Shown: in pieces, positions 44,177-51,868 of the stretch
Layout of the letters: every line of letters starts with the position of its first letter
Numbering within the stretch: the stretch's first letter is position 1
Assembly (NCBI RefSeq): GCF_003002065.1
Contig: NZ_PVZG01000001.1
Span: 806,001 to 870,000 of the forward strand
Origin: Pseudosporangium ferrugineum
Lineage (GTDB): Bacteria; Actinomycetota; Actinomycetes; Mycobacteriales; Micromonosporaceae
Reading direction: 5' to 3'
DNA length: 64,000 bases
Notes under the pieces: generated by a model
The model's input: the letters and a program-made list of their open reading frames with translations, nothing else
Database searches by the model: none
Told to the model about the DNA's origin: nothing
Position numbers and translations under genes: made by a program

Positions 44177-44467
44177 GTGACAAGCAACGGCACCGTGCGG
44201 GCCTGGCACGACGACGAGGGCTGGGGCATCATCGACTCCCCCGACACACCGGGCGGCTGCTGGACCCACTTCAGCAGCATCCTCAGCGACGGCTACCTCA
44301 CTCTGACCGGCACCGACCAGGTCACCTTCGAGTTCGAACAAGCCTCCCAGGACGGCTACGCCTACCGCACCACAGCCATCTGGACCGGCCCCGAACGCCC
44401 CAAGCCGCCCACACCCGGCGAGCCGTCGGCCGCCTTCACCAGCACCCTCCGCCTCGACTTCGACTGA
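44177..44467 (+). CDS. Cold-shock-domain protein (divergent)
   Basis: Small protein of 96 residues. The first ~65 residues follow the cold-shock fold: NGTVRAWHDDEGWGIIDS, a shortened middle with WTHFSSIL, and a VTFEFEQASQDGYAYRTTAI end. The nucleic-acid-binding motifs are partly altered (GTVRAWHDDEGWG instead of GTVKWFNAEKGFG). A Pro-rich tail completes it. GTG 44177 lies six bases after CATCCT, so the gene may be leaderless. RNA or single-strand DNA binding is the family role. Confidence 0.8.
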   Translation: MTSNGTVRAWHDDEGWGIIDSPDTPGGCWTHFSSILSDGYLTLTGTDQVTFEFEQASQDGYAYRTTAIWTGPERPKPPTPGEPSAAFTSTLRLDFD

Positions 44468-44621
44468 TTCCTTTACCCGGCGCCGCCTGCTCGCCCGCCG
44501 CCGCCCGCCCCGGCGCCGCCTGGCCCGCTCGCCCTCCCAGGTCCCCTCCCGGGCGTCCGTTCAGCCGGGGTCACCCATTTCCCCGCGGACCGGCCCGGCG
44601 GCGCGATACCGTCGGGCCGCG

Positions 44622-45074
44622 ATGAAGGACGAGCGCATCGGTACGGTGCACCGAACCCAGGTGATCGACCTGCTGAACCAGGCGCTCGCCGAGGGCCACC
44701 TGTCCGAGTCCGGCTACGACACCCGGATCGTGGCGGTGAGCACGGCCACGTACGCGTCGGACCTCCAGGCCCAGATCCAGGACCTGCCACCCCGGCTCCA
44801 ATGGGACCCGCGCAACGCCGCCCCACCGACACCCCCGGACCGCAGCGCGGGCCGCGGCGCCCTGATCCTGGGCCTGATGGCCGTACCCCTGTCGTTCTGC
44901 CTGATCGGCGGCCTGCTGGGCATCGTGGCCATCATCCTGAGCACCCGCGGCCGCGGCGCCCACGGAGTCGGCCCGGCCCTGATCGGCCGCGTCCTCGGCA
45001 TCATCAGCATCGTCCTGTCCCTCGGCGCGGTCGCCGCCCTCATCTTCGCCGCCCGCACCGAACTCGGCCCCTGA
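44622..45074 (+). CDS. DUF1707-DUF4190-like small membrane protein
   Basis: Protein of 150 residues. An N-terminal DUF1707-like domain (~1-55) shows the typical ERIGTVHRTQVIDLLNQALAEG and GRIxxxEYDxR-like YDTRIVAVSTA segments. After a Pro-rich linker two hydrophobic helices follow (~80-107 and ~115-143), of the DUF4190 type. A TACCGT box lies nine bases before the ATG. Function unknown; DUF1707 proteins are common at actinobacterial membranes. Confidence 0.82.
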   Translation: MKDERIGTVHRTQVIDLLNQALAEGHLSESGYDTRIVAVSTATYASDLQAQIQDLPPRLQWDPRNAAPPTPPDRSAGRGALILGLMAVPLSFCLIGGLLGIVAIILSTRGRGAHGVGPALIGRVLGIISIVLSLGAVAALIFAARTELGP

Positions 45075-45413
45075 CCGCGGCGCGCGTGGCTCGTCCCACC
45101 CCCGGCACGACGCGCGTAGTTCGCCCTCGCCCTCGGCCCCGGCGCGCGTGGCTCGCCCCGCCCTCGGCCCAGCGCGCGCCGCTCGGCCCGCCCTCAGCGC
45201 GGCGCGCGTAGCTCGCCCCCGGCCCCGGCGCGCGTGGCTCGGCCCGCCCCAGGCGCGGCGCGCGCGGCTCGTCGCACTCCGGCCCCACGTGTGTCCCGCC
45301 CCCGGCGCGTGGCGCGTCCCGCCCCCGGGCGCGGCGCGCGCGGTTCGCACGTCGCCCAGGTTCGTTCTCCGTGTCCGGCTCGGCGGGCGTTCGGCCGACG
45401 CAGCCTCCAGCGC
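45075..45413. repeat. GC-rich ~30-bp tandem repeat array
   Basis: About seven copies of a CGCGCGTGGCTCG-containing unit begin at 45081, 45111, 45143, 45173, 45203, 45229 and 45259 (period mostly 30). Degenerate copies continue to about 45350. The 339-base gap between the DUF1707 gene and the convergent phosphatase gene consists almost wholly of this array. Open frames through it on both strands are repeats of Ala, Arg, Pro and Gly codons and are not genes. Confidence 0.85.
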
Positions 45414-46418
45414 TCACCCCCACAGGGCGCGGTGGGCCTCCTTCCACAGCGCCGGGCTGCGGGCGTACAGCGAGGTTCCCGGGCCGGGTCCCCGGATTCC
45501 GTCCGCACCGCCGTAGGCGCCGCCTGCTTCGGTCACGATCAGGGACGGGGCCGCGAAGTCCCAGATCTGCCCGCGGGTCTGCACCGCCAGGTCGAGTTTT
45601 CCCTCCGCCACCAGCAGCGGCGCGTGCACGTCCCACTCGACGGCGGTCGCATGCTCCACCAGCGGGGCCGCGATGAGCCGGTCGGACTCGAAGTAGTTCG
45701 GTGGGGCCGGGACCACGCCGACCTCCGCGCCTTCCAACGTGTCCGGGCGGCCCGTGGCCACGGTGACGCGCTTTTCCGCCGTACCGTCAAGGTTCGAGCG
45801 GTAGGCGCCGCCGCCGCGGCGCGCCCACCAGAGCGTGCCCTGCGCGGGCACCGCGGCCGCCGCGGCGACGATCTTGCCGTCCTCCTCGAGGGCCACCAGC
45901 ACGAGCCAGCGGTCGTCGCCGGAGACGAACAGGGCGGTGCCGTCGATCGGATCCACGATCCATCGCCGCCGCCCCTCCCCGACAACCGCACCACCCGGCT
46001 GAAGAGAGCCACCCAGCTGGGCAGTGCCACCCGGCTGGGCAGTGCCACCCGGCTGGGCAGTACCACCCGGCGAGGCAGTGCCACCCGGCGAAGCAGAGCC
46101 GCCCACCTGAGCAGAGCCACCCGCCTGAAATGAGCCGCCCGGCCGAAGTGGGGCGCCCGGCGGAAAAGGGCCGCCCGGCTGAGCCGGGCCGGGCGAGCCG
46201 GTCACCGTCCCGCCCTCCTCGCCCAGCACCGTGTCTCCGGGGCGCTCGCGGCGCAGCAGCTCCCGGATCGCCAGTTCGGTCTCCCTGTCCGCGGCCGTCA
46301 CCACGCTGCCGTCCGGCTTGGTCTCGCGGGGCAGATCGGCCAGCGCCGCGAAGTGTCTGAGCGCCACCGCGGAGCCGGCGCGGGCCGCCTCGCGGGCAAC
46401 ATCAAGGTCACTGAGCAC
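45414..46418 (-). CDS. Inositol-monophosphatase/HisN-like phosphatase with repeat insertion
   Basis: Mg-dependent sugar phosphatase of the IMPase family, 334 residues against about 260 usually. Metal motifs are intact: VLGEEGG (Glu67-Glu68), WIVDPIDGT (153-161) and WDFAAPSLIVTEAGG. HisN-like histidinol phosphatase or another substrate is possible. Between the first two motifs (~72-148) lies a Gly/Pro/Ala-rich insertion built of hexapeptides such as GGTAQP, encoded by an 18-bp tandem repeat. It sits at a surface loop next to the active site, so it may be tolerated. GTG 46418 is the start. Confidence 0.88.
   Translation of the reverse strand: MLSDLDVAREAARAGSAVALRHFAALADLPRETKPDGSVVTAADRETELAIRELLRRERPGDTVLGEEGGTVTGSPGPAQPGGPFPPGAPLRPGGSFQAGGSAQVGGSASPGGTASPGGTAQPGGTAQPGGTAQLGGSLQPGGAVVGEGRRRWIVDPIDGTALFVSGDDRWLVLVALEEDGKIVAAAAAVPAQGTLWWARRGGGAYRSNLDGTAEKRVTVATGRPDTLEGAEVGVVPAPPNYFESDRLIAAPLVEHATAVEWDVHAPLLVAEGKLDLAVQTRGQIWDFAAPSLIVTEAGGAYGGADGIRGPGPGTSLYARSPALWKEAHRALWG
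45986..46160. repeat. 18-bp minisatellite inside the IMPase gene
   Basis: About nine imperfect copies of an 18-base unit containing CAGTGCCACCCGGCTGGG lie in frame in the phosphatase gene, coding on the minus strand for GGTAQP-type hexapeptides. Central copies are nearly identical and outer ones diverge, as in an array growing by slippage. Confidence 0.85.
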
Positions 46419-46459
46419 GGACCCATCCTGCCCGATCCGACCGGGCCACGCCCGGCCGC

Positions 46460-46500
46460 TGTGGACGAACAGCCGGCCCGTATCCCGCCGCTGTGGACAA
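46460..46500. promoter_or_regulatory. Two DnaA-box-like sites in a promoter gap
   Basis: TGTGGACAA (46492-46500; reverse complement TTGTCCACA, the actinobacterial DnaA-box consensus) and TGTGGACGA (46460-46468, one mismatch) lie in the same orientation 32 bases apart, within a repeated CCGCTGTGGAC context, between the divergent phosphatase and VOC genes. Only two boxes are present, so this is not an origin; chance is possible. Confidence 0.3.
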
Positions 46501-46525
46501 ACCCCGGACCGCTCTCACCGGCCGA

Positions 46526-46539
46526 TACAGTCACGTTCA
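46526..46539 (+). promoter_or_regulatory. Leaderless promoter of the VOC gene
   Basis: TACAGT at 46526-46531 is seven bases before ATG 46539 and no ribosome site is present, so transcription should begin at or next to the start codon. Confidence 0.55.
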
Positions 46540-46913
46540 TGCATCGCAGCCGCCTGTACGGGCTTTTCATCGACACCCCGGACGCCGACGACGCCGCGGC
46601 CTTCTGGTCCGCCGCGCTGGGTGTGCCGGCCGTTCCGGAGCCGCACGAGGAGCAGTTCATCATGTTGCACGGGGCACTGCCCAAGCTGGTCGCGGGCGTG
46701 CAGCGGGTCGACGACACGCCGCGCTACCACGTCGACATCGAGACCGATGACGTCGATGCCGAGACGGCCCGGTTGACGGCGCTGGGGGCGGTGGAGGTGA
46801 ACCGGTGGCAGGGGTGCCGGATCCTGCGGGCTCCGGGTGGCCATCTGCTGTGCGTGATCCCGGTGCACAGTGATCCTGCCCTGTTCGACGCCGAGGCGCG
46901 CGGCTTCCCCTAA
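46539..46913 (+). CDS. VOC-family (glyoxalase/bleomycin-resistance-like) protein
   Basis: Vicinal-oxygen-chelate fold protein of 124 residues with two beta-alpha-beta-beta-beta halves: LYGLFIDTPDADDAAAFW at the start and YHVDIETDDVDAETARLTALGA at the second half, ending LRAPGGHLLCVIPV. Family members are lyases, dioxygenases or drug-binding proteins; the metal ligands cannot be assigned with certainty. It is leaderless by its promoter layout. The stop overlaps that of the convergent PhyH gene. Confidence 0.85.
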   Translation: MHRSRLYGLFIDTPDADDAAAFWSAALGVPAVPEPHEEQFIMLHGALPKLVAGVQRVDDTPRYHVDIETDDVDAETARLTALGAVEVNRWQGCRILRAPGGHLLCVIPVHSDPALFDAEARGFP

Positions 46914-47722
46914 GCCTCGCCCATCACCAGGCCCTCGATGGTGTGCTTCTGGGTGATGGGGGTGAGCACGTCGACGACCGGGCAGTGCAGGTGGTCGCGG
47001 ACCTGCTGGGGCAGCGAATCCCAGTAGCCTCGGGTGACGGCCGTGTCGTGGCGTTGGCCGTTGACGCCGCCGGGGGCGTCCACGCCGAGGACGAGGACCG
47101 GGCGGGATTTCTGGGACTCGTTGCGCGTTCCGCGGTGGATCGTGAGGGCGGACCGGGCCGAGATGTCGCCGCGCCGGGGGTATTTGCGGACGGCGCGTTC
47201 CTCGTAGCGGGGGTAGAACGGCTTGGGCGGGAACATGCCGTGGCCGAATTCCGGCTCGTCGTCGAAGTGGGTGCCCGGGGCGATCTCGAACGGGCCCATG
47301 TCCTCCTCGGTGTCCACGGCGGTGAGGTTGAACGCCAGCGAGTCCAGCACCCGGGTCTCGCGGGTGATCTCCGGCATGGGGAAGTCCCGGTGCCACGGCT
47401 GGTTGACGGCGCCGGCGAACGGGATGTCGAAGCCGAGTTCGACGATCTCGTACCGCGGGCCGAGGACCGCCTCGCAGACGGCGGTCACCCACGGGTGGGT
47501 GACGAGGTCGACGAAGCCGCGCAGCTGTTCGGGGTGGATCTCCACGTAGTAGCGCCGGGGGCCGCGGCCGACGGCGCCGCCGGGCCGGTTGATCGCCTCC
47601 GCGAACGCCTTGTCGATGTCCTCGCGCATGGTGTCGGCCCACTCGGTGGTGAAGGCCCCGCGGCATGCGGTGATGCCGTCGCGGTAGATCGCTTCCCTGG
47701 CGGCTGCTCCCGGATCAGTCAT
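46910..47722 (-). CDS. Phytanoyl-CoA dioxygenase (PhyH) family protein
   Basis: Fe(II)/2-oxoglutarate-dependent oxygenase of about 270 residues. The iron facial triad is visible: QPWHRDF gives His and Asp, and LTIHRGTRNES gives the distal His and the Arg that holds 2-oxoglutarate. The start is ATG 47722; ATGs at 47731 and 47734 are possible. The promoter region is shared with a divergent LacI gene and contains two tandem operators, so the gene is probably repressed by that LacI protein and induced by a small molecule. Small-molecule hydroxylation is the family role; the substrate is unknown. Confidence 0.88.
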   Translation of the reverse strand: MTDPGAAAREAIYRDGITACRGAFTTEWADTMREDIDKAFAEAINRPGGAVGRGPRRYYVEIHPEQLRGFVDLVTHPWVTAVCEAVLGPRYEIVELGFDIPFAGAVNQPWHRDFPMPEITRETRVLDSLAFNLTAVDTEEDMGPFEIAPGTHFDDEPEFGHGMFPPKPFYPRYEERAVRKYPRRGDISARSALTIHRGTRNESQKSRPVLVLGVDAPGGVNGQRHDTAVTRGYWDSLPQQVRDHLHCPVVDVLTPITQKHTIEGLVMGEA

Positions 47723-47734
47723 GCAATTCATCAT

Positions 47735-47758
47735 TGCAACGTGGCATGCAACGTTGCA
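47735..47758. promoter_or_regulatory. Tandem LacI-type operators
   Basis: TGCAACGTTGCA (47747-47758) is a perfect 12-bp palindrome with the central CG typical of LacI-family operators. TGCAACGTGGCA (47735-47746) is a second copy with one mismatch, directly abutting it. They lie between the divergent PhyH and LacI genes, 24 bases before the lacI start codon. Confidence 0.75.
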
Positions 47759-47769
47759 AGCGGAGCCGG

Positions 47770-47783
47770 TAGGGTTTTCATCA
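47770..47783 (+). promoter_or_regulatory. Leaderless promoter of the lacI-family gene
   Basis: TAGGGT at 47770-47775 lies seven bases before ATG 47783, without a ribosome site. The tandem operators sit just upstream in the -35 region. Confidence 0.6.
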
Positions 47784-48784
47784 TGAGCGCGAGCCTGCGT
47801 CAGGTGGCCGAGCGGGCCGGCGTGTCCGTCCGTACGGTGTCGAACGTGGTCAGCGGCTTCGCGCTGGTCGCCCCGGAGACCCGGGCGCGGGTCCAGGCCG
47901 CGATCGACGAGCTGCAGTATCGTCCCAACGCCGCGGCACGCCACTTGCGCGGCGGACGCTCCGGCCTGGTCGCGCTGGCCATCCCGGAGATCGCCTCGCC
48001 GTACTTCGGGGAGCTGGCCGGCCTGCTCGTCGAGGAGGCCGAGAAGCACTCGTGGATGCTGCTCGTCCAGCAGACCGGCGGCGACGCGGAGCACGAGCGC
48101 GGCCTGCTCGGGGGCGTACGCGGTCAGGTCGTCGACGGCCTGGTGCTCAGCCCCTGGTCCCTCTCCCCCGCCGAGTTGCGGCGCCGGCCGGACGCCGTAC
48201 CCGTGGTGCTGCTCGGCGAGCAGGACGCGGACGGCCTGCTCGACCACGTCGCGGTCGACAGTGTCGCCGCCGCGCGCGACGCCACCCGGCACCTGATCGA
48301 CCGGGGCCGCCGCCGGATCGCCGCCCTGGGCCTGCAACCCCACCTGGAGAACGGCACGGCGGCCCGGCGCGTCGCGGGCTACCGGCGGGCGCTGGCCGAG
48401 GCGGGCGTGGCCGCCGATCCGGCCCTGGAGATCGCGGTGCAACGCCTGCACCGCGCCGACGGCGCCGACGGCATGCGGCGCCTGCTCGACGCCGGGACCC
48501 CGGTCGATGCGGTCTTCTGCTTCAGCGACCAGCTCGCGCTCGGCGCGATGCAGACCGCGCTGCGTGCGGGGTTGCGCATCCCGGCGGACCTCGCGGTGGC
48601 GGGCTTCGACGACGTCGAGGACGGCCGGTACGCGACCCCGTCCCTGACCACGGTCTCGCCCGACAAGACGGCGATCGCCCGGGAGGCGCTGGCCTGCCTC
48701 GCGGACCGGCTCACGGGAGATCGCGCCGCGCCGGCCCGGCGCATCGTCATTCCGTACGCCCTGACGGTGCGCGACAGCACCTGA
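47783..48784 (+). CDS. LacI-family transcriptional repressor
   Basis: Repressor of 333 residues. The N-terminal helix-turn-helix LRQVAERAGVSVRTVSNVVSG and hinge helix RPNAAARHLRGGRSG are typical; the rest is a periplasmic-binding-protein-like effector domain (LVALAIPEIASPYFGEL, VDGLVLSPWS, FCFSDQLALGAMQ, AVAGFDDVEDGRYATPSLTTV). It probably binds the tandem TGCAACGTTGCA sites next to its own promoter, controlling itself and the divergent PhyH gene. It is not predicted to be CebR, because the CebR box differs. Confidence 0.93.
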   Translation: MSASLRQVAERAGVSVRTVSNVVSGFALVAPETRARVQAAIDELQYRPNAAARHLRGGRSGLVALAIPEIASPYFGELAGLLVEEAEKHSWMLLVQQTGGDAEHERGLLGGVRGQVVDGLVLSPWSLSPAELRRRPDAVPVVLLGEQDADGLLDHVAVDSVAAARDATRHLIDRGRRRIAALGLQPHLENGTAARRVAGYRRALAEAGVAADPALEIAVQRLHRADGADGMRRLLDAGTPVDAVFCFSDQLALGAMQTALRAGLRIPADLAVAGFDDVEDGRYATPSLTTVSPDKTAIAREALACLADRLTGDRAAPARRIVIPYALTVRDST

Positions 48785-48851
48785 CCGAGCGCCTCCATCA
48801 GCGGCAGCAGGACGCCGAGGTGCCGACCGGCCTGCGGTATCACCGCCGCGG

Positions 48852-48992
48852 CTCCGGCGCCGAGCGGGGTCACCACCACCGCCCCGGCACCGGACGGGGC
48901 CACCCCATCGCCCCGGCACCGGACGGAGTCACCACCGCCGCTCCGGCACCGGACGAGGCCGCCACCGCCGCTCCGGCGCCGGGTGGGGTCAC
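48852..48992. repeat. Five-copy ~30-bp tandem repeat between convergent genes
   Basis: Units of the form CTCCGGCACCGGACGGGGTC begin at 48852, 48882, 48911, 48941 and 48971 (period 30, 29, 30, 30). The array follows the lacI gene, and its last copy reaches into the 3' end of the convergent helicase gene. Confidence 0.88.
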
Positions 48993-51769
48993 AGGGCCGT
49001 CTGGTAGGCCAGGACCCCCCGGTTGATCGTCGTCATCGCCTTGCGGGCCGTCTCGCGCAGTTCCGCCGATGCCGCCGAGGCGTCACGGAGCTGGGCCAGG
49101 AGGTCGAGGACCTGGCGGGCCCAGCGGACGAAGTCGCCCGCCGGCATGTCCGCGTCGTAGTTGTGGCCGCTGGCCAGGACCCGGGCCAGCGGTTCGCCGC
49201 GGGCCCAGCGGTAGATCGGCCAGACGAAGCCCGCGTCCGGCTCCCGGGTCAGCGACAACCCGTGCGACGCCTCCTGCGACTCGATCTCCGCCCACAGCTT
49301 GTGGCAGGCGTCCACGGCGTCGGAGGCCGGACCCTTGGGGACCGAGGCCCGCTCGTCGCTCTCGCGGCGGGACTCGTAGAGCACCATGGACACCGCGGCG
49401 GCGAGTTCCTCGGGGGCGAGGCCGTCCCACACCCCGCGGCGCAGGCACTCGGCGACGAGCAGGTCCGCCTCCGTCCAGATGCGGCCCAGCATCCGGCCGG
49501 CGTCGGTGACCTCGCCGTCCGGCGAAAGATAGCCCCGCTCGGTGAGGACCGCGCAGACCTGGTCGAACGTACGGGCCAGCGACCCCGTCCGCCCGGCGAC
49601 CTTGTCACGCAGCGCCTCGGTGTCGCGTTCGAGGCGGTGCCGGCGTTCCGCCCAGCGGGCGTGGTCCTCGCGCTCGGGGCAGGCGTGGCACGGATGCTGC
49701 CGCAGCTGCACCTTGAGCAGGGCGACCTCGGCATCCTCCCCCGGCGCGCCCCGGTTGCGCCCGCGCCGGCCGCCGGCCCGCTCGTGCCGGTCCAGGCCGG
49801 TGGCGCTGACCGTGGCGGCGAGGTCCCGGCGCGCGGCCGGCGACCGGTGGTTGAAGTGTTTCGGCACCCGTACGCGATCGAGCACGTCGACCGTGCCCGG
49901 GAAGTCCGCGGGACCGACCCGCCCGGCCCAGCGGTCCTGGGTCAGCACCAGCGGCCGGGGCTCGCCGAAGCCCCCGGCCGGCGGTTCGAGCACCACCGCG
50001 AGGCCGGCGCGGCGGCCCTGCGGCACCCGGATCACGTCGCCGACCCGCAGCTTCTCCAGGGAGGACACCGCCGCGGCCCGGCGCTGGGAGACGCCCTGCC
50101 GGGCCAGCGCCCGCTCCCGGTCGGCGATGGCCACCCGGATGGCGAAGTACTCGTCGAAGTCGCCGTGGTGGCAGGTCGAGTCCTTGCCGTACGTCCCCAT
50201 CGTGTCCACGTTGCGCTGCACCTGCCGGGCCAGCCCCACCACCGAGCGGTCCGCCTGGAACTGGGCGAACGACGACTCGAGCAGGTCACGGGACTTCTCC
50301 GCGCCCACCGACCCGACCAGGTTGACCGCCATGTTGTACGACGGCCGGAAGCTGGACCGCAGCGGATAGGTACGCGTCGAGGCGAGCCCGGCGACGTGCC
50401 GCGGGTCGACCTCGGGGCTCCAGAGCACCACCGCGTGCCCCTCGACGTCGATGCCGCGCCGGCCGGCCCGCCCGGTGAGCTGCGTGTACTCCCCCGGGGT
50501 GAGGTCGACGTGCGCCTCGCCGTTGAACTTCACCAGGCGTTCGAGGACGACGCAGCGGGCGGGCATGTTGATGCCGAGCGCCAGGGTCTCGGTGGCGAAC
50601 ACCGCCTTGACCAGGCCCCGCACGAAGCACTCCTCGACGGCCTCCTTGAACGCGGGCAGCATGCCGGCGTGGTGGGCCGCGACGCCCCGCTCGAGCCCGT
50701 CGAGCCATTCCCAGTAGCCCAGCACCGACAGGTCCTCGGCCGGGATGCCGGCCACCTTGGCCTGGGCGATCGACCGGATCTCGGCGCGCTCGTCGGGGTC
50801 GGTCAGGCGCAGGCCGCCGGCCAGGCACTGCTGCACGGCCGCGTCGCAGCCGGCCCGGCTGAAGATGAACAGGATCGCGGGCAGCAACCCGGCGCGGTCC
50901 AGCCGGTCGACCACCTCGGCGCGCGGCGGCGGCTGCCAGCGCCGGGGCCGGCCGCTGCGGCTGTGCCAGCCCGGCCCCGCCGTCCGGTCGGTGAGCTCCA
51001 GCCGGCGCAGCATCTCGCGGGTGTAGCGCAGCAGCTCGGGGTGGACGTCGTGCTTGCGGGCCGCGTCGGCGTCGTGGAACAGGTCGAACATCCGTTTGCC
51101 GACCAGCATGTGCTGCCAGAGCGGCACCGGCCGGTGCTCGCTGACCACCACCTCGGTCTGGCCGCGCACGGTGACGAGCCAGTCGGCGAACTCCTCGTAG
51201 TTGCTGACCGTCGCGGAGAGCGAGACGAGGGTCACCGATGCCGGGAGGTGGATGATCACCTCTTCCCAGACCGCGCCGCGGAAGCGGTCGGCGAGGTAGT
51301 GCACCTCGTCCATGACCACGTACGCCAGGCCCTGGAGGCTGGCCGAGCCCGAGTAGAGCATGTTGCGCAGCACCTCGGTGGTCATCACCACCACGGGCGC
51401 GTCGCCGTTGATGACGTTGTCGCCGGTCAGCAGGCCGACCTGGTCGGCGCCGTAGCGCTCGACGAGGTCGTGGTACTTCTGGTTGGACAGCGCCTTGATG
51501 GGCGTGGTGTAGAAGCACTTGCGCCGCACGCCGGAGCCGTCGGCGCGCAGCGCGAGGTGGACGGCGAACTCGCCGACCACCGTCTTGCCGGCGCCGGTCG
51601 GGGCGCAGACCAGCACGCCGCTGCCCCGCTCGAGGGCCTCGCAGGCCTGTCGTTGGAAATCGTCCAGGTCGAAGCCGACGTCCAGCATGAAGTCGTCCAG
51701 GGCCGGGAACTCGGCCGCACGGGCCGCCCGCCTTCTCGACTCCGCGTAGCGTTCGGCGGGGCTCGTCAT
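48989..51769 (-). CDS. Mtr4/Ski2-like DEAD/DEAH-box RNA helicase
   Basis: Superfamily 2 helicase of 926 residues, of the actinobacterial Ski2/Mtr4-like type found beside tatAC and pafBC. Motifs in order: Walker A APTGAGKTVVGE, TTPIKALSNQK (Ia), MDEVHYLADRFRG (II, DEVH), SLSATVSN (III), AVFATETLALGINMPA (V) and QLTGRAGRRGID (VI). The long C-terminal part is a helical DSHCT-type domain; HPCHACPERE shows a possible metal site. ATG 51769 lies seven bases after a TAGCCT box on the minus strand, so the mRNA is probably leaderless. RNA unwinding in decay or processing is expected from the family. Confidence 0.93.
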   Translation of the reverse strand: MTSPAERYAESRRRAARAAEFPALDDFMLDVGFDLDDFQRQACEALERGSGVLVCAPTGAGKTVVGEFAVHLALRADGSGVRRKCFYTTPIKALSNQKYHDLVERYGADQVGLLTGDNVINGDAPVVVMTTEVLRNMLYSGSASLQGLAYVVMDEVHYLADRFRGAVWEEVIIHLPASVTLVSLSATVSNYEEFADWLVTVRGQTEVVVSEHRPVPLWQHMLVGKRMFDLFHDADAARKHDVHPELLRYTREMLRRLELTDRTAGPGWHSRSGRPRRWQPPPRAEVVDRLDRAGLLPAILFIFSRAGCDAAVQQCLAGGLRLTDPDERAEIRSIAQAKVAGIPAEDLSVLGYWEWLDGLERGVAAHHAGMLPAFKEAVEECFVRGLVKAVFATETLALGINMPARCVVLERLVKFNGEAHVDLTPGEYTQLTGRAGRRGIDVEGHAVVLWSPEVDPRHVAGLASTRTYPLRSSFRPSYNMAVNLVGSVGAEKSRDLLESSFAQFQADRSVVGLARQVQRNVDTMGTYGKDSTCHHGDFDEYFAIRVAIADRERALARQGVSQRRAAAVSSLEKLRVGDVIRVPQGRRAGLAVVLEPPAGGFGEPRPLVLTQDRWAGRVGPADFPGTVDVLDRVRVPKHFNHRSPAARRDLAATVSATGLDRHERAGGRRGRNRGAPGEDAEVALLKVQLRQHPCHACPEREDHARWAERRHRLERDTEALRDKVAGRTGSLARTFDQVCAVLTERGYLSPDGEVTDAGRMLGRIWTEADLLVAECLRRGVWDGLAPEELAAAVSMVLYESRRESDERASVPKGPASDAVDACHKLWAEIESQEASHGLSLTREPDAGFVWPIYRWARGEPLARVLASGHNYDADMPAGDFVRWARQVLDLLAQLRDASAASAELRETARKAMTTINRGVLAYQTAL

Positions 51770-51868
51770 GACCACAAGGCTAATGCGTGGGTCCGACAAC
51801 AACGAAGGTCATGGCTCCCCGGGCGGTTGCCGACAGCCGCCCGCGGGCGCCTGGGTATCGTGCACGGC
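51770..51868. promoter_or_regulatory. Divergent leaderless promoters, helicase / HAD
   Basis: Two -10-like boxes face outward: TAGCCT on the minus strand (51777-51782), seven bases before the helicase ATG, and TATCGT on the plus strand (51856-51861), seven bases before GTG 51869. Neither gene has a ribosome site. Confidence 0.6.

Noticed and set aside
45040-45636. Open frames through the repeat array after the DUF1707 gene
   Set aside because: They consist of repeat-encoded Ala, Arg, Pro and Gly in both directions and reflect the minisatellite.
46460-46500. Replication origin suggested by DnaA-like boxes
   Set aside because: Only two boxes, no AT-rich unwinding region and no dnaA/dnaN genes nearby.
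43905-48992. Possibility that the ~30-bp arrays are CRISPR
   Set aside because: Units abut without unique spacers, copies are degenerate, and no cas genes are present.
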